A stretch of DNA of 64,000 bases from JACKII01 sp965202745 (GCA_965202745.1 CBDBCB010000020.1:434001-498000); one strand, 5' to 3'; positions 12,451 to 21,534 are shown, counted from the stretch's first letter. Numbers and translations: made by a program. Notes: generated by a model not told the origin, from the letters alone.

Positions 12451-12771
12451 ATGGCTACCAGCCCAACCACCGACGCCAACTTCGAAACCGACGTTCTGAA
12501 CTCCGACACCCCGGTTGTGGTGGATTTCTGGGCGGAATGGTGCGGCCCCTGCAAGATGATCGGCCCGTCCCTGGAAGAGATTTCCGAAAGCATGGGTGAG
12601 AAGGTGAAGATCATTAAGATCAACATCGACGAGAACCCCGGCACGCCCGGCAAATACGGCGTGCGTGGCATCCCGACACTGATGCTGTTCAAGAACGGCG
12701 AGTTGGCTGCCACCAAAATCGGCGCCGCCCCGAAAGGTGCGCTTCAGCAGTGGGTTGAAGAGCACATCTAA
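12451..12771 (+). CDS. trxA: Thioredoxin
   Basis: Thioredoxin 1, a cytoplasmic disulfide reductant recycled by thioredoxin reductase. 106 residues with the active site 'WAEWCGPCKM' (Cys residues about 32 and 35) and the cis-Pro loop 'VRGIPTLMLF'. The start at 12451 follows a GGAGAG ribosome-binding site. An upstream in-frame start would overlap the addA end and does not fit the family. Followed by a strong terminator. Confidence 0.96.
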   Translation: MATSPTTDANFETDVLNSDTPVVVDFWAEWCGPCKMIGPSLEEISESMGEKVKIIKINIDENPGTPGKYGVRGIPTLMLFKNGELAATKIGAAPKGALQQWVEEHI

Positions 12772-12801
12772 ACGCTCCTGGCCTAACCGCCTTTGATATA
12801 G

Positions 12802-12838
12802 AAACGCCCGGCCGCTACTTCAGCGCCGGGCGTTTTCT
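12802..12838 (+). terminator. Rho-independent terminator after trxA
   Basis: A perfect 11-bp inverted repeat (AAACGCCCGGC / GCCGGGCGTTT) with a 12-base loop, continuing into TTTTCTTG. It may serve both strands, because folC ends convergently just beyond. Confidence 0.85.
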
Positions 12839-12886
12839 TGTGGGGGGAGCCGACCGCCACCCACGTCCCTCGATACCCACAGGCAT

Positions 12887-14248
12887 TCAACCGTTCGAAG
12901 CATCCAGCCGCAGCACCTCGCCGGCAAGATACAGCGAGCCTGCAATCAGCACCGGGGCACCTGCCGCGCGACGGCCCGCTTCGACCAGCGCGTCCGCAAT
13001 GTCATCGCATGCATGCGCATTAATCCCGGCATCGCATGCCGCCTTGGCCAAGTCTTCTGGCAGAAGGCCCGCTTTGCTGCGCGGCACGGGCACGGCCACC
13101 AATCCAGAGACATGCGGGGCCAGGATCGCCAGCATCTCCCGATAGTCCTTGTTCTGAAGCATCCCCGCTACCAGCAGCGGCTTTACCGGCCAGCCAGCCA
13201 GTTCCACTGCCAAAGCCTTCACGGCTGCCGGATTATGTGCGCCATCAATCCAAACCGGTCCGGCAGGCATTACCAGCCGCGCAATCCCGCCATCATCCGC
13301 CAGGCGCTGCAAGCGGGCGGGCCATTCCGCCGCCGCCACGCCTTGTGCCGCTGCCGCCTTACCAAAGCCGTCAGCGCCAGTGCTCTCCAGCGCGGCTATT
13401 GCGGCGCCCGCATTCCACAATTGATGGGCACCCTTCAGCGACGGCGCTGGCAGCACCCAATCAGCCGCCGCGCTCCAATAGCGGAAGCCGCCGCCGGGTA
13501 AAGGCTCAACCGACCAATCCCGCCCGGCCACCAGCATCGGCCCCCCCAGGGCGTTCGCTTCCGCCTCGATCACTGCCAGGGCTTCCGGCAATTGCGGGCC
13601 AACGACCACTGGACGGCCCGCCTTGATGATCCCGGCTTTTTCACCTGCGATCTTGGCGATCGTATCGCCCAGGAGCTCACGGTGATCCAGGCTGACTGGT
13701 GTAATCACACTCGCCGCTGGAGCCGCCACAATGTTGGTTGCGTCGTAGCGGCCGCCAAGCCCAACCTCCAGCAGCAGGAAGTCCGCGTCAACACGGGAAA
13801 AGGCTAGTGTCGCCGCGGCCATCGCCATCTCAAAAAAGGTAATTGGCGCTTCACCGTTCGCTGCCTCGCTCTCCTCCAGCAGGTGGACGAGATACGGCTC
13901 CTCAATCAGCTTGCCCGCCAGCCGGATGCGCTCGTAAAAATGCACCAGATGCGGTGATGTCAGCACGTGCACGCGCTGCCCCGCTGCTTCCAGCACGGCG
14001 CGCAGGAAAGCCACCGTTGATCCTTTGCCGTTGGTGCCCGCGACATGGATGACCGGCGGCAGAGCGTTCTGCGGATTGCCGAGCTGCTCCAGCAGCCGCA
14101 ACAGCCGGTCTAGCGTCAGGTCGATGACCTTCGGGTGCAGGCGGCCCAACCGCTGCACAATCGGGTCGAACGGTTCGACCGGGTCCAGCGTGGCGAGTGA
14201 GGTAGTAGGGCGGGAGTTTTGGGTCAAGGAAGCAGCAACCGAACTCAC
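12887..14248 (-). CDS. folC: Bifunctional folylpolyglutamate synthase/dihydrofolate synthase
   Basis: FolC adds L-glutamate to dihydropteroate and elongates the polyglutamate tail of folates. The 453-residue product shows the Mur-ligase-type P-loop 'HVAGTNGKGST' near residue 70 and the FolC 'TSPHLVHFYERI' segment, plus the C-terminal Mur ligase domain with 'DGAHNPAAVKAL'. It lies downstream of trpA on the same strand. In many alphaproteobacteria accD separates the two, but here only about 110 bases with a strong hairpin do. Confidence 0.95.
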   Translation of the reverse strand: MSSVAASLTQNSRPTTSLATLDPVEPFDPIVQRLGRLHPKVIDLTLDRLLRLLEQLGNPQNALPPVIHVAGTNGKGSTVAFLRAVLEAAGQRVHVLTSPHLVHFYERIRLAGKLIEEPYLVHLLEESEAANGEAPITFFEMAMAAATLAFSRVDADFLLLEVGLGGRYDATNIVAAPAASVITPVSLDHRELLGDTIAKIAGEKAGIIKAGRPVVVGPQLPEALAVIEAEANALGGPMLVAGRDWSVEPLPGGGFRYWSAAADWVLPAPSLKGAHQLWNAGAAIAALESTGADGFGKAAAAQGVAAAEWPARLQRLADDGGIARLVMPAGPVWIDGAHNPAAVKALAVELAGWPVKPLLVAGMLQNKDYREMLAILAPHVSGLVAVPVPRSKAGLLPEDLAKAACDAGINAHACDDIADALVEAGRRAAGAPVLIAGSLYLAGEVLRLDASNG

Positions 14249-14253
14249 AGAAT

Positions 14254-14283
14254 CCCCGGACGCGGCAAAGCCGCGAGCCGGGG
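14254..14283. other. Strong hairpin between trpA and folC
   Basis: A near-perfect stem (CCCCGG plus CGCGGC pairing with GCCGCG plus CCGGGG, loop AAA) occupies the trpA-folC gap just upstream of the folC start. There is no T tract on either strand, so it may attenuate or process the transcript, or it may be a scar of the missing intervening gene. Confidence 0.5.
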
Positions 14284-14358
14284 CCGGGTTAAATTTGCAC
14301 GTTTGTTACCGCGGCCCGCGCTCAGCGCCAAGCGCTGGCCGGGGATGCGCAGTGACCG

Positions 14359-15177
14359 TTAAGCCGCGTGCGCACCACTGGCCAGGTCGCGCACCACGGT
14401 CAGCACACCGTCCACCAGGCCGGGCTTGGCCTTGCCGTTCGCATCGAGATTATCCCGGACGGCGTTAACAATGGCAGAGCCAACCACCACCGCATCGCCA
14501 ACCGCACCAATAGTGCGGGCTTGCTCCGGTGTATTAACGCCAAAGCCAATGGCAATCGGCAGGTCCGTGTGACGGCGCAGGCGCTCAACCACCGGAAGCA
14601 ACGCCTCAACCGTCGGCGACTTGGTGCCAGTGATGCCGGTAATGCTCACATGGTAGATGAAGCCGCTGGCGGTGCCGACCACCTTCGGCAGGCGGTCGTC
14701 CAGCGTTGTCGGCGCGGTCAGGCGGATGATGTCCAGCCCCGCCGCCTCCGCCGGTATGCGCAGTTCCGCGTCTTCCTCCGGCGGCAGATCGACCGTAATC
14801 AGGCCGTCCACGCCCGCCGCAGCCGCGTCCTTCGAGAACGCCTCACAGCCATAGATGTAGATCGGGTTGAAGTAGCCCATCAGCACGATCGGCGTCTCAT
14901 TGTCCTGCTCGCGGAAGCGCCGGACCATGTCCAATACCTTGCGCATGGAGCTGCCCGCCTTCAGCGCCCGCTGGCCAGCCGCCTGCACCGAGGGGCCATC
15001 CGCCGCCGGGTCGGTGAACGGCACGCCCAGTTCGATCACATCCGCGCCCGCGCCCGGCAGACCCTTCAGAATATCGAACGAGGTCTCCAGGTCGGGGTCA
15101 CCGGCGCTGATATAGGAGACAAAGCCCTTTTTTCCAGCCGCCTTCAGGTCGGCAAAGCGTTTCGCAAGGCGGCTCAC
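14359..15177 (-). CDS. trpA: Tryptophan synthase alpha subunit
   Basis: TrpA cleaves indole-3-glycerol phosphate to indole and glyceraldehyde-3-phosphate and channels indole to TrpB. 272 residues from a GTG at 15177 that overlaps the trpB stop (GTGA), starting 'MSRLAKRFADLKAAGKKG'. The catalytic Glu is in 'DVIELGVPFTDPAADGP' and the catalytic Asp in 'GLITVDLPPEE'. Phosphate-binding glycines are in the C-terminal 'IAIGFGVNTPEQ' and 'VVVGSAIV'. Last gene of a trpF-trpB-trpA operon. Confidence 0.96.
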   Translation of the reverse strand: MSRLAKRFADLKAAGKKGFVSYISAGDPDLETSFDILKGLPGAGADVIELGVPFTDPAADGPSVQAAGQRALKAGSSMRKVLDMVRRFREQDNETPIVLMGYFNPIYIYGCEAFSKDAAAAGVDGLITVDLPPEEDAELRIPAEAAGLDIIRLTAPTTLDDRLPKVVGTASGFIYHVSITGITGTKSPTVEALLPVVERLRRHTDLPIAIGFGVNTPEQARTIGAVGDAVVVGSAIVNAVRDNLDANGKAKPGLVDGVLTVVRDLASGAHAA

Positions 15178-16388
15178 ATCGACACTCCCAGGGCTTCGGC
15201 AACGCTGAACACATCCTTGTCGCCGCGGCCGCACATGTTCATGACCAGCAGATGATCATTTGGCAGGTCCGGTGCGATCTTAATGACGTGGGCCAGCGCA
15301 TGAGCGGGCTCCAGCGCCGGAATGATGCCCTCGATCTTGGAGCAAAGCTGGAATGCGTCCAGCGCTTCCTTGTCCGTCACTGGCACGTATTGCACGCGGC
15401 CCTGATCGGCCAGCCAGGAGTGCTCCGGTCCGATGCCCGGATAGTCGAGCCCCGCGGAGGTCGAATGCGCTTCCGTAATCTGGCCGTCCTCGTTCTGAAG
15501 CAGATAGGTGCGGTTCCCATGCAGCACGCCGGGCGAACCGCCGGTGATCGCCGCCGCATGCTCGCCGGTCTCTACGCCGCGGCCCGCGGCCTCCGTGCCG
15601 ATAATCTTCACGTCCGGATCGTCCAGGAACGGATGGAACAGGCCGATGGCGTTGGAGCCGCCGCCGATGCAGGCAACCAGTGTATCCGGCAGGCGGCCTT
15701 CAACTTCCATGATCTGCTCGCGGGTTTCTTTGCCGATGATCGACTGGAACTCGCGCACCATCTCTGGGTAGGGATGCGGGCCGGCCGCCGTGCCGATCAC
15801 GTAGTAGGTGTCATCCACGTTGGCGACCCAGTCGCGCAGCGCGTCGTTCATGGCGTCTTTCAGCGTCGCAGAGCCGCTGGTAACCGGCACGATCTCCGCA
15901 CCCAACAGCTTCATGCGGAAAACATTAGGCTTCTGCCGCTCCACGTCCGTCGCGCCCATGTAGACAACGCAGGGCAGGTCGAACAATGCGCAGAAGGTGG
16001 CCGTGGCAACGCCATGCTGGCCCGCCCCGGTCTCGGCAATGATGCGGGTCTTGCCCATGCGCTTTGCCAGTAGAACCTGGCCCAGCACGTTGTTGGCCTT
16101 GTGGCTGCCGGTGTGGTTCAGCTCATCCCGCTTGAAGTAGATCTTCGCGCCGCCCAGATGCTCGGTCAGGCGGGAGGCGAAGTAGAGCGGCGACGGACGG
16201 CCCACATAATGCTTGGCGTAATAGTCCCAAAGCTGCCAGAATTCCGGATCGTTCTGGGCTGCCCGAAAGGCCTTTTCGACCTCCAGGATCAGCGGCATCA
16301 GTGTTTCGGCGACATAGCGTCCGCCGAAGATGCCATAGCGGCCATCTTCATCCGGACCTGCGCGATAGGAATTCAGCGTGTCGGGCAT
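15174..16388 (-). CDS. trpB: Tryptophan synthase beta subunit
   Basis: TrpB is the PLP enzyme condensing indole and serine to tryptophan. 404 residues. The PLP lysine is K97 in 'NHTGSHKANN', followed by 'ETGAGQHGVATA' and the phosphate-binding 'CIGGGSNAIGLF'. Ends within the start of trpA by a four-base overlap, so the two subunits are coupled. The gap to trpF upstream is 44 bases. Confidence 0.97.
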   Translation of the reverse strand: MPDTLNSYRAGPDEDGRYGIFGGRYVAETLMPLILEVEKAFRAAQNDPEFWQLWDYYAKHYVGRPSPLYFASRLTEHLGGAKIYFKRDELNHTGSHKANNVLGQVLLAKRMGKTRIIAETGAGQHGVATATFCALFDLPCVVYMGATDVERQKPNVFRMKLLGAEIVPVTSGSATLKDAMNDALRDWVANVDDTYYVIGTAAGPHPYPEMVREFQSIIGKETREQIMEVEGRLPDTLVACIGGGSNAIGLFHPFLDDPDVKIIGTEAAGRGVETGEHAAAITGGSPGVLHGNRTYLLQNEDGQITEAHSTSAGLDYPGIGPEHSWLADQGRVQYVPVTDKEALDAFQLCSKIEGIIPALEPAHALAHVIKIAPDLPNDHLLVMNMCGRGDKDVFSVAEALGVSM

Positions 16389-16432
16389 GGTTCCCGAGCC
16401 CTCTGCTCTAATGGGGGGAAGAGGGCGATAAA

Positions 16433-17074
16433 CTAGATTGCCGCCGCCGCGTCAAGGAAGGCGCGGATGCGCGCGGGGTCCTTCTGTCCGGGCGCGCTCT
16501 CCACGCCCGACGATACGTCCACAGCCCGCGCGCCTGTCAGTCTTACCGCTTCCGCCAAATTGCCTGCATGCAGGCCGCCCGAGAGCAGCCATGGCAGCGG
16601 CCATTCGGTGCCGGTCAGCAGGGTCCAATCGAAGCTGACGGCATTGCCGCCAGGCAATGGGCTGCCCTTCGGCGGCTTCGCATCGAACAACAGCCGGTCG
16701 GCGGTTTCGAAATATTCGCGGGCGTTTTCCACATCGGCCTGTTCGGAGATCGAGACCGCTTTCCAGACCGGCAGACCAAACTTGGTCTTTACCTCGGCGA
16801 CGCGCTCCGGCGTTTCCTTGCCATGCAATTGGATAATATCAAGCGGCACCGCGGCCAGCGTTTCGGTCAGCAGCGCATCATCGGGCGAAACAAACACACC
16901 GACGCGCCCGGCCTTGCCCTCGGCCTGCTTCGACAGCGCCGTCGCCTGTGCCAGATCAACGAACCGCGACGACGGCGGAAAAAACATCAGCCCGACCCAG
17001 GCCGACCCGCCCTCCAGCGCTGCCATCATGGCTACGCTAGTGTTTAGCCCGCAGAGTTTTGCTTGGATGATCAA
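16433..17074 (-). CDS. trpF: Phosphoribosylanthranilate isomerase
   Basis: TrpF converts phosphoribosylanthranilate to CdRP in tryptophan synthesis. A 213-residue (beta/alpha)8 barrel starting 'MIIQAKLCGLNTSVAMMAA'; the usual 'KICGLN' is here 'KLCGLN', keeping the catalytic Cys. 'IQLHGKETPERV' and the C-terminal 'LSGGLHAGNLAEAVRL' and 'DVSSGVESAPGQKD' are all family hallmarks. Heads the visible trpFBA run. No leader-peptide attenuator was seen upstream; that space holds a REP-like repeat pair. Confidence 0.95.
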   Translation of the reverse strand: MIIQAKLCGLNTSVAMMAALEGGSAWVGLMFFPPSSRFVDLAQATALSKQAEGKAGRVGVFVSPDDALLTETLAAVPLDIIQLHGKETPERVAEVKTKFGLPVWKAVSISEQADVENAREYFETADRLLFDAKPPKGSPLPGGNAVSFDWTLLTGTEWPLPWLLSGGLHAGNLAEAVRLTGARAVDVSSGVESAPGQKDPARIRAFLDAAAAI

Positions 17075-17102
17075 ATGCGTGTCCTCTGGCTTGAAGCCAT
17101 GT

Positions 17103-17183
17103 CACCCTTCGACAAGCTCAGGGTGAAGCAACTCAAAGTGTGAATTGTTTCAGGCCTTCATGCTGAGCCTGACGAAGCATGGT
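17103..17183. repeat. Inverted pair of REP-like palindromic elements
   Basis: Two related GC-rich elements lie head to head between pyrF and trpF: CACCCTTCGACAAGCTCAGG continuing GTGA at 17103-17126, and its diverged reverse complement around 17160-17183 (ATGCTGAGCCTGACGAAGCA onward). The core TTCGnCAnGCTCAG is a familiar dispersed intergenic repeat type in GC-rich proteobacteria. It may fold the transcript or mark a RAYT-mobilised element. Confidence 0.7.
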
Positions 17184-17214
17184 TGAGCCCACGCTCCCAT
17201 TTCGGCTCCATTAT

Positions 17215-17908
17215 TCAAGCCATGGAGGCCGCAATCGCCCGCGCAGCCTCACCCGGATCGGCTGCGCCGGTGATCGGTCGGCCGATGATCAGCGCGGTGG
17301 CACCTGCGGCGATAGCATCGGGTGGCGTCATAATACGCTTCTGGTCCTGTGCATCCGCACCCGCAGGACGGATACCCGGCACTACCAAGTCAAAATCCGA
17401 TCCCATCTCCAGCCGCAGCATGGCGACTTCCGCAGGCGAGCAGACCACGCCGTGGCAGCATTGCGCCTGCGCCAGTTTTGCCAGCCGCAGCACCTGCTCC
17501 GCTGCCGGACTCTTCTGACCGACGGCCGCAAGGTCGGTGTCATCCAGATTGGTGAGCACGGTCACGGCCAGAATACGGGTTTCGCTATTGGAGGCTTCGG
17601 CGACGGCTTCGGCCGCCCGCATCAGCATTTCCGGCCCGCCGCCCGCATGGACATTGATATAACGCGGCCGCAGATAGCCAAGCACGGCACGCAGCCCACC
17701 CGCTACCGTGTTCGGAATGTCGTGCAGCTTTAGGTCGAGGAACAGCGGCGTCTCACCCGCAATTTCCAGCGCGCCAACCGCGCCGTGGGCATAGAAAAAC
17801 TCCAACCCGAGCTTCCACACCCATCACATGGGGCACCACTGCAGCAGCCAGCATTTTGGCGCGCGCCAGATCGGTCGTATCAAGTGCTACGAAAATGGGT
17901 GCTTTCAT
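17215..17908 (-). pseudogene. pyrF: Orotidine-5'-phosphate decarboxylase, frameshifted at the 5' end
   Basis: PyrF decarboxylates OMP to UMP, the last step of de novo pyrimidine synthesis. The correct start is at 17908 ('MKAPIFVALDTTDL'), and the frame runs to about residue 36 ('HVMGV'). One extra base near 17815 (GTGGAAGCTCGGG where GTGAAGCTCGGG is expected) then throws it out of frame. The rest, from 'LGLEFFYAHG' through the catalytic 'DLKLHDIPNT' to the C-terminus, is intact in the next frame. Total length is 694 bases, one more than a multiple of three. A shorter product starting at 17820 would lack the first catalytic Asp. Either a true lesion or a sequence error; everything else is well conserved. 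Confidence 0.85.
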
Positions 17909-17923
17909 CGAAGCAGATTACCC

Positions 17924-18322
17924 TTAGCGCGCACGGCCCGGCAGCATCACCGCGCCCTTGTTATCATTGCCCGGAAGCTGGGCAGCCGCATTGATGGCAT
18001 CGGCTCTGTCCGCATCCTCCCGCGATTTGGCGAGGTCGGCCTTCAGGGCGGCAATTTCGTCCTGCGCGGCTTCCAGATCCATAAGGCTTTCCCGCGCCAG
18101 ATGGCGCCAGCGGCCCTGGATGCACCACATGACAACACCGCCGCAGACAAAACCTAAAACGGCCGCCGCCAAGACCGCTGCGAAGAGCGGCAATTCAATT
18201 TGCTGAGGGAAAAGCGCCAGCTGCAACGTGACAATGTCGCGGGAACCGATCATCAGCAGCACGGCGCCAACAAGGACGATTGCTGCCAATATCCAGCCGA
18301 TAAGGCGAGTCAAAAACCGCAT
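17924..18322 (-). CDS. LapA family (lipopolysaccharide assembly protein A domain) membrane protein
   Basis: A 132-residue protein with two N-terminal membrane helices (about residues 5-25 and 42-66) and a charged C-terminal coiled-coil (about 75-110), the layout of LapA/DUF1049 proteins that with LapB regulate LpxC turnover and envelope assembly in enterobacteria. It sits between ihfB and pyrF on the same strand, which is a common alphaproteobacterial arrangement. The precise role in this lineage is not shown by the sequence. Confidence 0.8.
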   Translation of the reverse strand: MRFLTRLIGWILAAIVLVGAVLLMIGSRDIVTLQLALFPQQIELPLFAAVLAAAVLGFVCGGVVMWCIQGRWRHLARESLMDLEAAQDEIAALKADLAKSREDADRADAINAAAQLPGNDNKGAVMLPGRAR

Positions 18323-18420
18323 GCCGGGCGCATCCTTTCCTGCCGCACAGGTGCTGTATCTGTCAGTGCTATACCTAAGAGACCTGACGCCCGGTTGGCA
18401 TCAAAATATCGACGCAGCAG

Positions 18421-18705
18421 TCAATTTTTTTCGTTCAGCCGCTCGCGAAGCTCTTTCCCGCACTTGAAGAAAGGCACCTGCTTGGCGTCCACGTCCACGG
18501 TTTCGCCGGTACGTGGATTGCGGCCCATACGGGCATCGCGCTGACGTACGGAAAAGGCACCGAAGCCGCGCAGTTCGACCCGGTCACCGGATGCTAGAGC
18601 GCCGGATATTTCTTCAAAAACCGTCCCGACAATACGCTCGACGTCACGCAAATACAGGTGCGGATTTTGCTCTACAATGGTCTGAATCAGTTCGGACTTT
18701 GTCAT
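18421..18705 (-). CDS. ihfB: Integration host factor subunit beta
   Basis: A DNA-bending HU/IHF-family protein of 94 residues. The start at 18705 ('MTKSELIQTIVEQNPHLYLR') has a GGGGAG ribosome-binding site; an in-frame ATG 30 bases upstream is less likely. The DNA-minor-groove arm includes 'RNPRTGETV' and the fold-defining 'RVELRGFGAFSVRQR'. Functions with IHF-alpha (not in the window) in replication, transcription and site-specific recombination. Confidence 0.96.
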   Translation of the reverse strand: MTKSELIQTIVEQNPHLYLRDVERIVGTVFEEISGALASGDRVELRGFGAFSVRQRDARMGRNPRTGETVDVDAKQVPFFKCGKELRERLNEKN

Positions 18706-18850
18706 AAATACTCCCCACTTGAGCAGGTTACGCACGACCGACCTCTATAGGGGGCGACACGTTCGAAATACTCCCAAACCAGATCAACAACGTGTTGATT
18801 TTGTACGTCCTGCGGTCAGATCATACCGTACTTTTGTATTTTTGGAAAAT

Positions 18851-19780
18851 TTATTGATGCCAAACTGCCCAAGGGCCGTCCATGACTGGCGATACTCCCA
18901 GGCGCACGCGGTTTTCCAGCTGATCGAATGCCTCTTCCCACCACGGCAATCCGGCCGAGACCGGGCGGTCAATAACCGGCAAATTTCCAGCCAGGCTGCG
19001 GTCATTTTCCAGCCATTGCAGCGCTGTGTCTTCGCCACCAATAGCATCGATCAGGCCGAGTTCCAGGCCGCGCCTGCCGGTGTAGACACCGCCCCGCTTG
19101 ACCTCGTCCAGCGCCGCCCGGCTCAGACTGCGCCGGTCGGCGACAATGCCGACAAACTGCTGGAAAAGATCTTCCACCAAGCCTTCTGCTGCCTGGCGCG
19201 CTGCCGGTGTGGTTTCTTGCGTCGGGCTGGGAACCGCCTTCAACTCGCCACTGCGCACGGTCTCAATGTCGATACCGATATCATCAAGCAATCGATGCAA
19301 TTGCGGCATCTGAAAGATCACACCGACCGAGCCAACAACGCTGCCGGAGCGGGCGACGATGTGGTCGGCGGCAACAGCGGCCATATAGGCGCCGGACGCT
19401 GCCATGCCGCCAACGACAGCCGCCGTCGGCTTGGCCGCTGCCAGTTTGCGCAGGCTGCCATAAAGCGCTTCGCTGCCGCTGAACGTGCCGCCAGGGCTAT
19501 TGATGTGGAGAATAACGCCCGCAACCCGCGGATTATCCGCCAGGTTGAGAAGATGAGCTTCGGCAGCAGGGCTGTCTTCGATCACGCCTGCAATGGGCAC
19601 CCGCGCGATGTAGGCGCCGCCGCTATCCCAGGCTTCGCGCCCGCCCTGAAAAAAAACCACCGCCGCGATCAACGCAGCGATGGCAATAATTGCCGATGCC
19701 CGCCACCAGACCAACCGCCGTTTCAGGCGGCGGCGGTCGGTAGTGGCATCAGCCAGACGTTGGGCGAGGGGGTCAGCCAT
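18851..19780 (-). CDS. sppA: Signal peptide peptidase SppA (S49 family)
   Basis: A membrane-anchored Ser-Lys dyad protease that degrades signal peptides after secretion. 309 residues with one N-terminal transmembrane segment (about residues 24-46, following a basic stretch). The nucleophile Ser is in 'GGMAASGAYMAA' and the general-base Lys in 'RSGELKAVPSPT'; 'INSPGGT' forms the oxyanion region. This is the short single-domain form. The neighbours rpsA and ihfB match a conserved alphaproteobacterial order. Confidence 0.94.
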   Translation of the reverse strand: MADPLAQRLADATTDRRRLKRRLVWWRASAIIAIAALIAAVVFFQGGREAWDSGGAYIARVPIAGVIEDSPAAEAHLLNLADNPRVAGVILHINSPGGTFSGSEALYGSLRKLAAAKPTAAVVGGMAASGAYMAAVAADHIVARSGSVVGSVGVIFQMPQLHRLLDDIGIDIETVRSGELKAVPSPTQETTPAARQAAEGLVEDLFQQFVGIVADRRSLSRAALDEVKRGGVYTGRRGLELGLIDAIGGEDTALQWLENDRSLAGNLPVIDRPVSAGLPWWEEAFDQLENRVRLGVSPVMDGPWAVWHQ

Positions 19781-19812
19781 CGTTAACTAACCTCCCCCTA
19801 TCCCAATACCTG

Positions 19813-21534
19813 CTAATCGTCGTTCTGCTCTGTGGTGCGGTTGCGCAGGGCTGCACCAAGGATATCGCCGAGCGACGCGCCGCTGTCCGAAGAACCGAAT
19901 TGGGCCATGGCCTCCTTCTCTTCTTCGATCTCCAGCGCCTTGATCGACAGGCTGATGCGACGGGAACCCTTTTCGATTTGGGTAACCTTCACATCGACCT
20001 TCTCGCCGACTGCGAAGCGGTCAGGCCGCTGCTCGCCACGCTCGCGCGCCAGATCCAAGCGGCGGACAAAGCCAACCAGATCGTTGCCCAGGCTGAGCTC
20101 CACACCGCCGTCGTTCACCTGCGTGACCGTACCGGTGATGACCGAGCCTTTGCGCAGATTGTCGGCGCTCTTCAGCGCGTCGGTGAACGGATCGTCGACC
20201 AGCTGCTTCATGCCGAGGCTGATGCGCTCTTTCCCCAGATCGACGTCAAGGACCTTCGCTTTGACCATGTCGCCGCCCTTGTAGTCCTCCAAGGCCTCCT
20301 CGCCGGACTTCTCCCACGAGAGGTCGGAGAGATGGACCATGCCGTCGATGTCGCCAGCCAAACCGACGAACAGACCGAATTCGGTGATGTTCTTGATCTC
20401 GCCTTCGACTTCGGTGCCGATCGGGAATTCCCGCTGGAACACCGTCCACGGATTTTCCTGGGTCTGCTTGATGCCGAGCGAAATGCGGCGCTTGACCGGG
20501 TCCACGTCCAGAATGCGGACTTCCACTTCCTGGCTGGTGGCAACGATCTTGCCGGGGTGGACGTTTTTCTTGGTCCAGGACATTTCGGAGACGTGCACCA
20601 GGCCTTCGACGCCCGGCTCCAGCTCCACGAACGCACCGTAGTCGGTGATGTTCGTGACGCGGCCCATGAACTGGGACTGCATCGGGTACTTGGCTTCGAC
20701 GCCTTCCCACGGATCGGCCATCAGCTGCTTCATGCCGAGGCTGATGCGCTGGGTCTCCGCGTTGAAGCGAATGACCTGCACCTCGACCGCCTGGCCGATG
20801 GTGAGCGCTTCGCTCGGATGGTTGATGCGGCGCCACGCAATGTCTGTGACGTGCAGCAGGCCGTCCACACCGCCCAGGTCGATGAACGCACCGTAGTCGG
20901 TGATGTTCTTGACCATACCGTTGAGGACCTGACCTTCTTTGAGGTTGGCCACCAGCTCGTTGCGAGCTTCGGCGCGAGTCTCTTCCAGCACGGCACGGCG
21001 GGAGACGACGATGTTGCCACGGTTCCGGTCCATTTTCAGGATCTGGAACGGCTGCGGCATACCCATCAGCGGGGTGATGTCGCGCACGGGGCGGATATCG
21101 ACCTGGCTGCCTGGCAGGAACGCCACGGCGCCGTCGAGGTCGACCGTGAAGCCGCCTTTGACCCGGCCGAAGATGACGCCTTTGACCTTCTCGGTGTTTT
21201 CGAAGGCGCTGGCCAGTGCCAGCCAAGCTTCCTCGCGGCGGGCCTTGTCGCGGCTGAGGACGGCTTCGCCGTTCTTGTCTTCGATACGGTCGACATAGAC
21301 GTCAACCTGATCACCAATGCGAAGCTCCGGATCTTGTCCCGGGCCAGAGAATTCCTTCAGTGGAACACGGCCTTCGGACTTCAGGCCAACGTCGATCAGA
21401 GCCATGTCATTCTCGATAGAGATAACGCGGCCTTTGACCACGGTGCCTTCGAAGCTTGCTTGTTCTTGGAGACTTTCTTCCAACATCGCGGCGAAGTTTT
21501 CGCCTGCGAATTCCATTTCCTGTGTCTCAGCCAT
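19813..21534 (-). CDS. rpsA: 30S ribosomal protein S1
   Basis: S1 binds mRNA leaders and helps 30S docking on structured messages. 573 residues with six S1/OB-fold repeats; the repeated 'GxVxxITDYGAFVxL' type motifs are obvious (for example 'VKNITDYGAFIDLGG', 'VTNITDYGAFVELEPG', 'IKNITEFGLFVGLAGD'). It ends with an ordinary TAG codon, direct evidence that TAG is a normal terminator in this genome. Lies downstream of cmk on the same strand, a widely conserved pair. Confidence 0.97.
   Translation of the reverse strand: MAETQEMEFAGENFAAMLEESLQEQASFEGTVVKGRVISIENDMALIDVGLKSEGRVPLKEFSGPGQDPELRIGDQVDVYVDRIEDKNGEAVLSRDKARREEAWLALASAFENTEKVKGVIFGRVKGGFTVDLDGAVAFLPGSQVDIRPVRDITPLMGMPQPFQILKMDRNRGNIVVSRRAVLEETRAEARNELVANLKEGQVLNGMVKNITDYGAFIDLGGVDGLLHVTDIAWRRINHPSEALTIGQAVEVQVIRFNAETQRISLGMKQLMADPWEGVEAKYPMQSQFMGRVTNITDYGAFVELEPGVEGLVHVSEMSWTKKNVHPGKIVATSQEVEVRILDVDPVKRRISLGIKQTQENPWTVFQREFPIGTEVEGEIKNITEFGLFVGLAGDIDGMVHLSDLSWEKSGEEALEDYKGGDMVKAKVLDVDLGKERISLGMKQLVDDPFTDALKSADNLRKGSVITGTVTQVNDGGVELSLGNDLVGFVRRLDLARERGEQRPDRFAVGEKVDVKVTQIEKGSRRISLSIKALEIEEEKEAMAQFGSSDSGASLGDILGAALRNRTTEQNDD

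Noticed and set aside
16389..17214. trp attenuator/leader peptide upstream of trpF
   Set aside because: No Trp-rich short frame with competing hairpins found; the space is taken by REP-like repeats.
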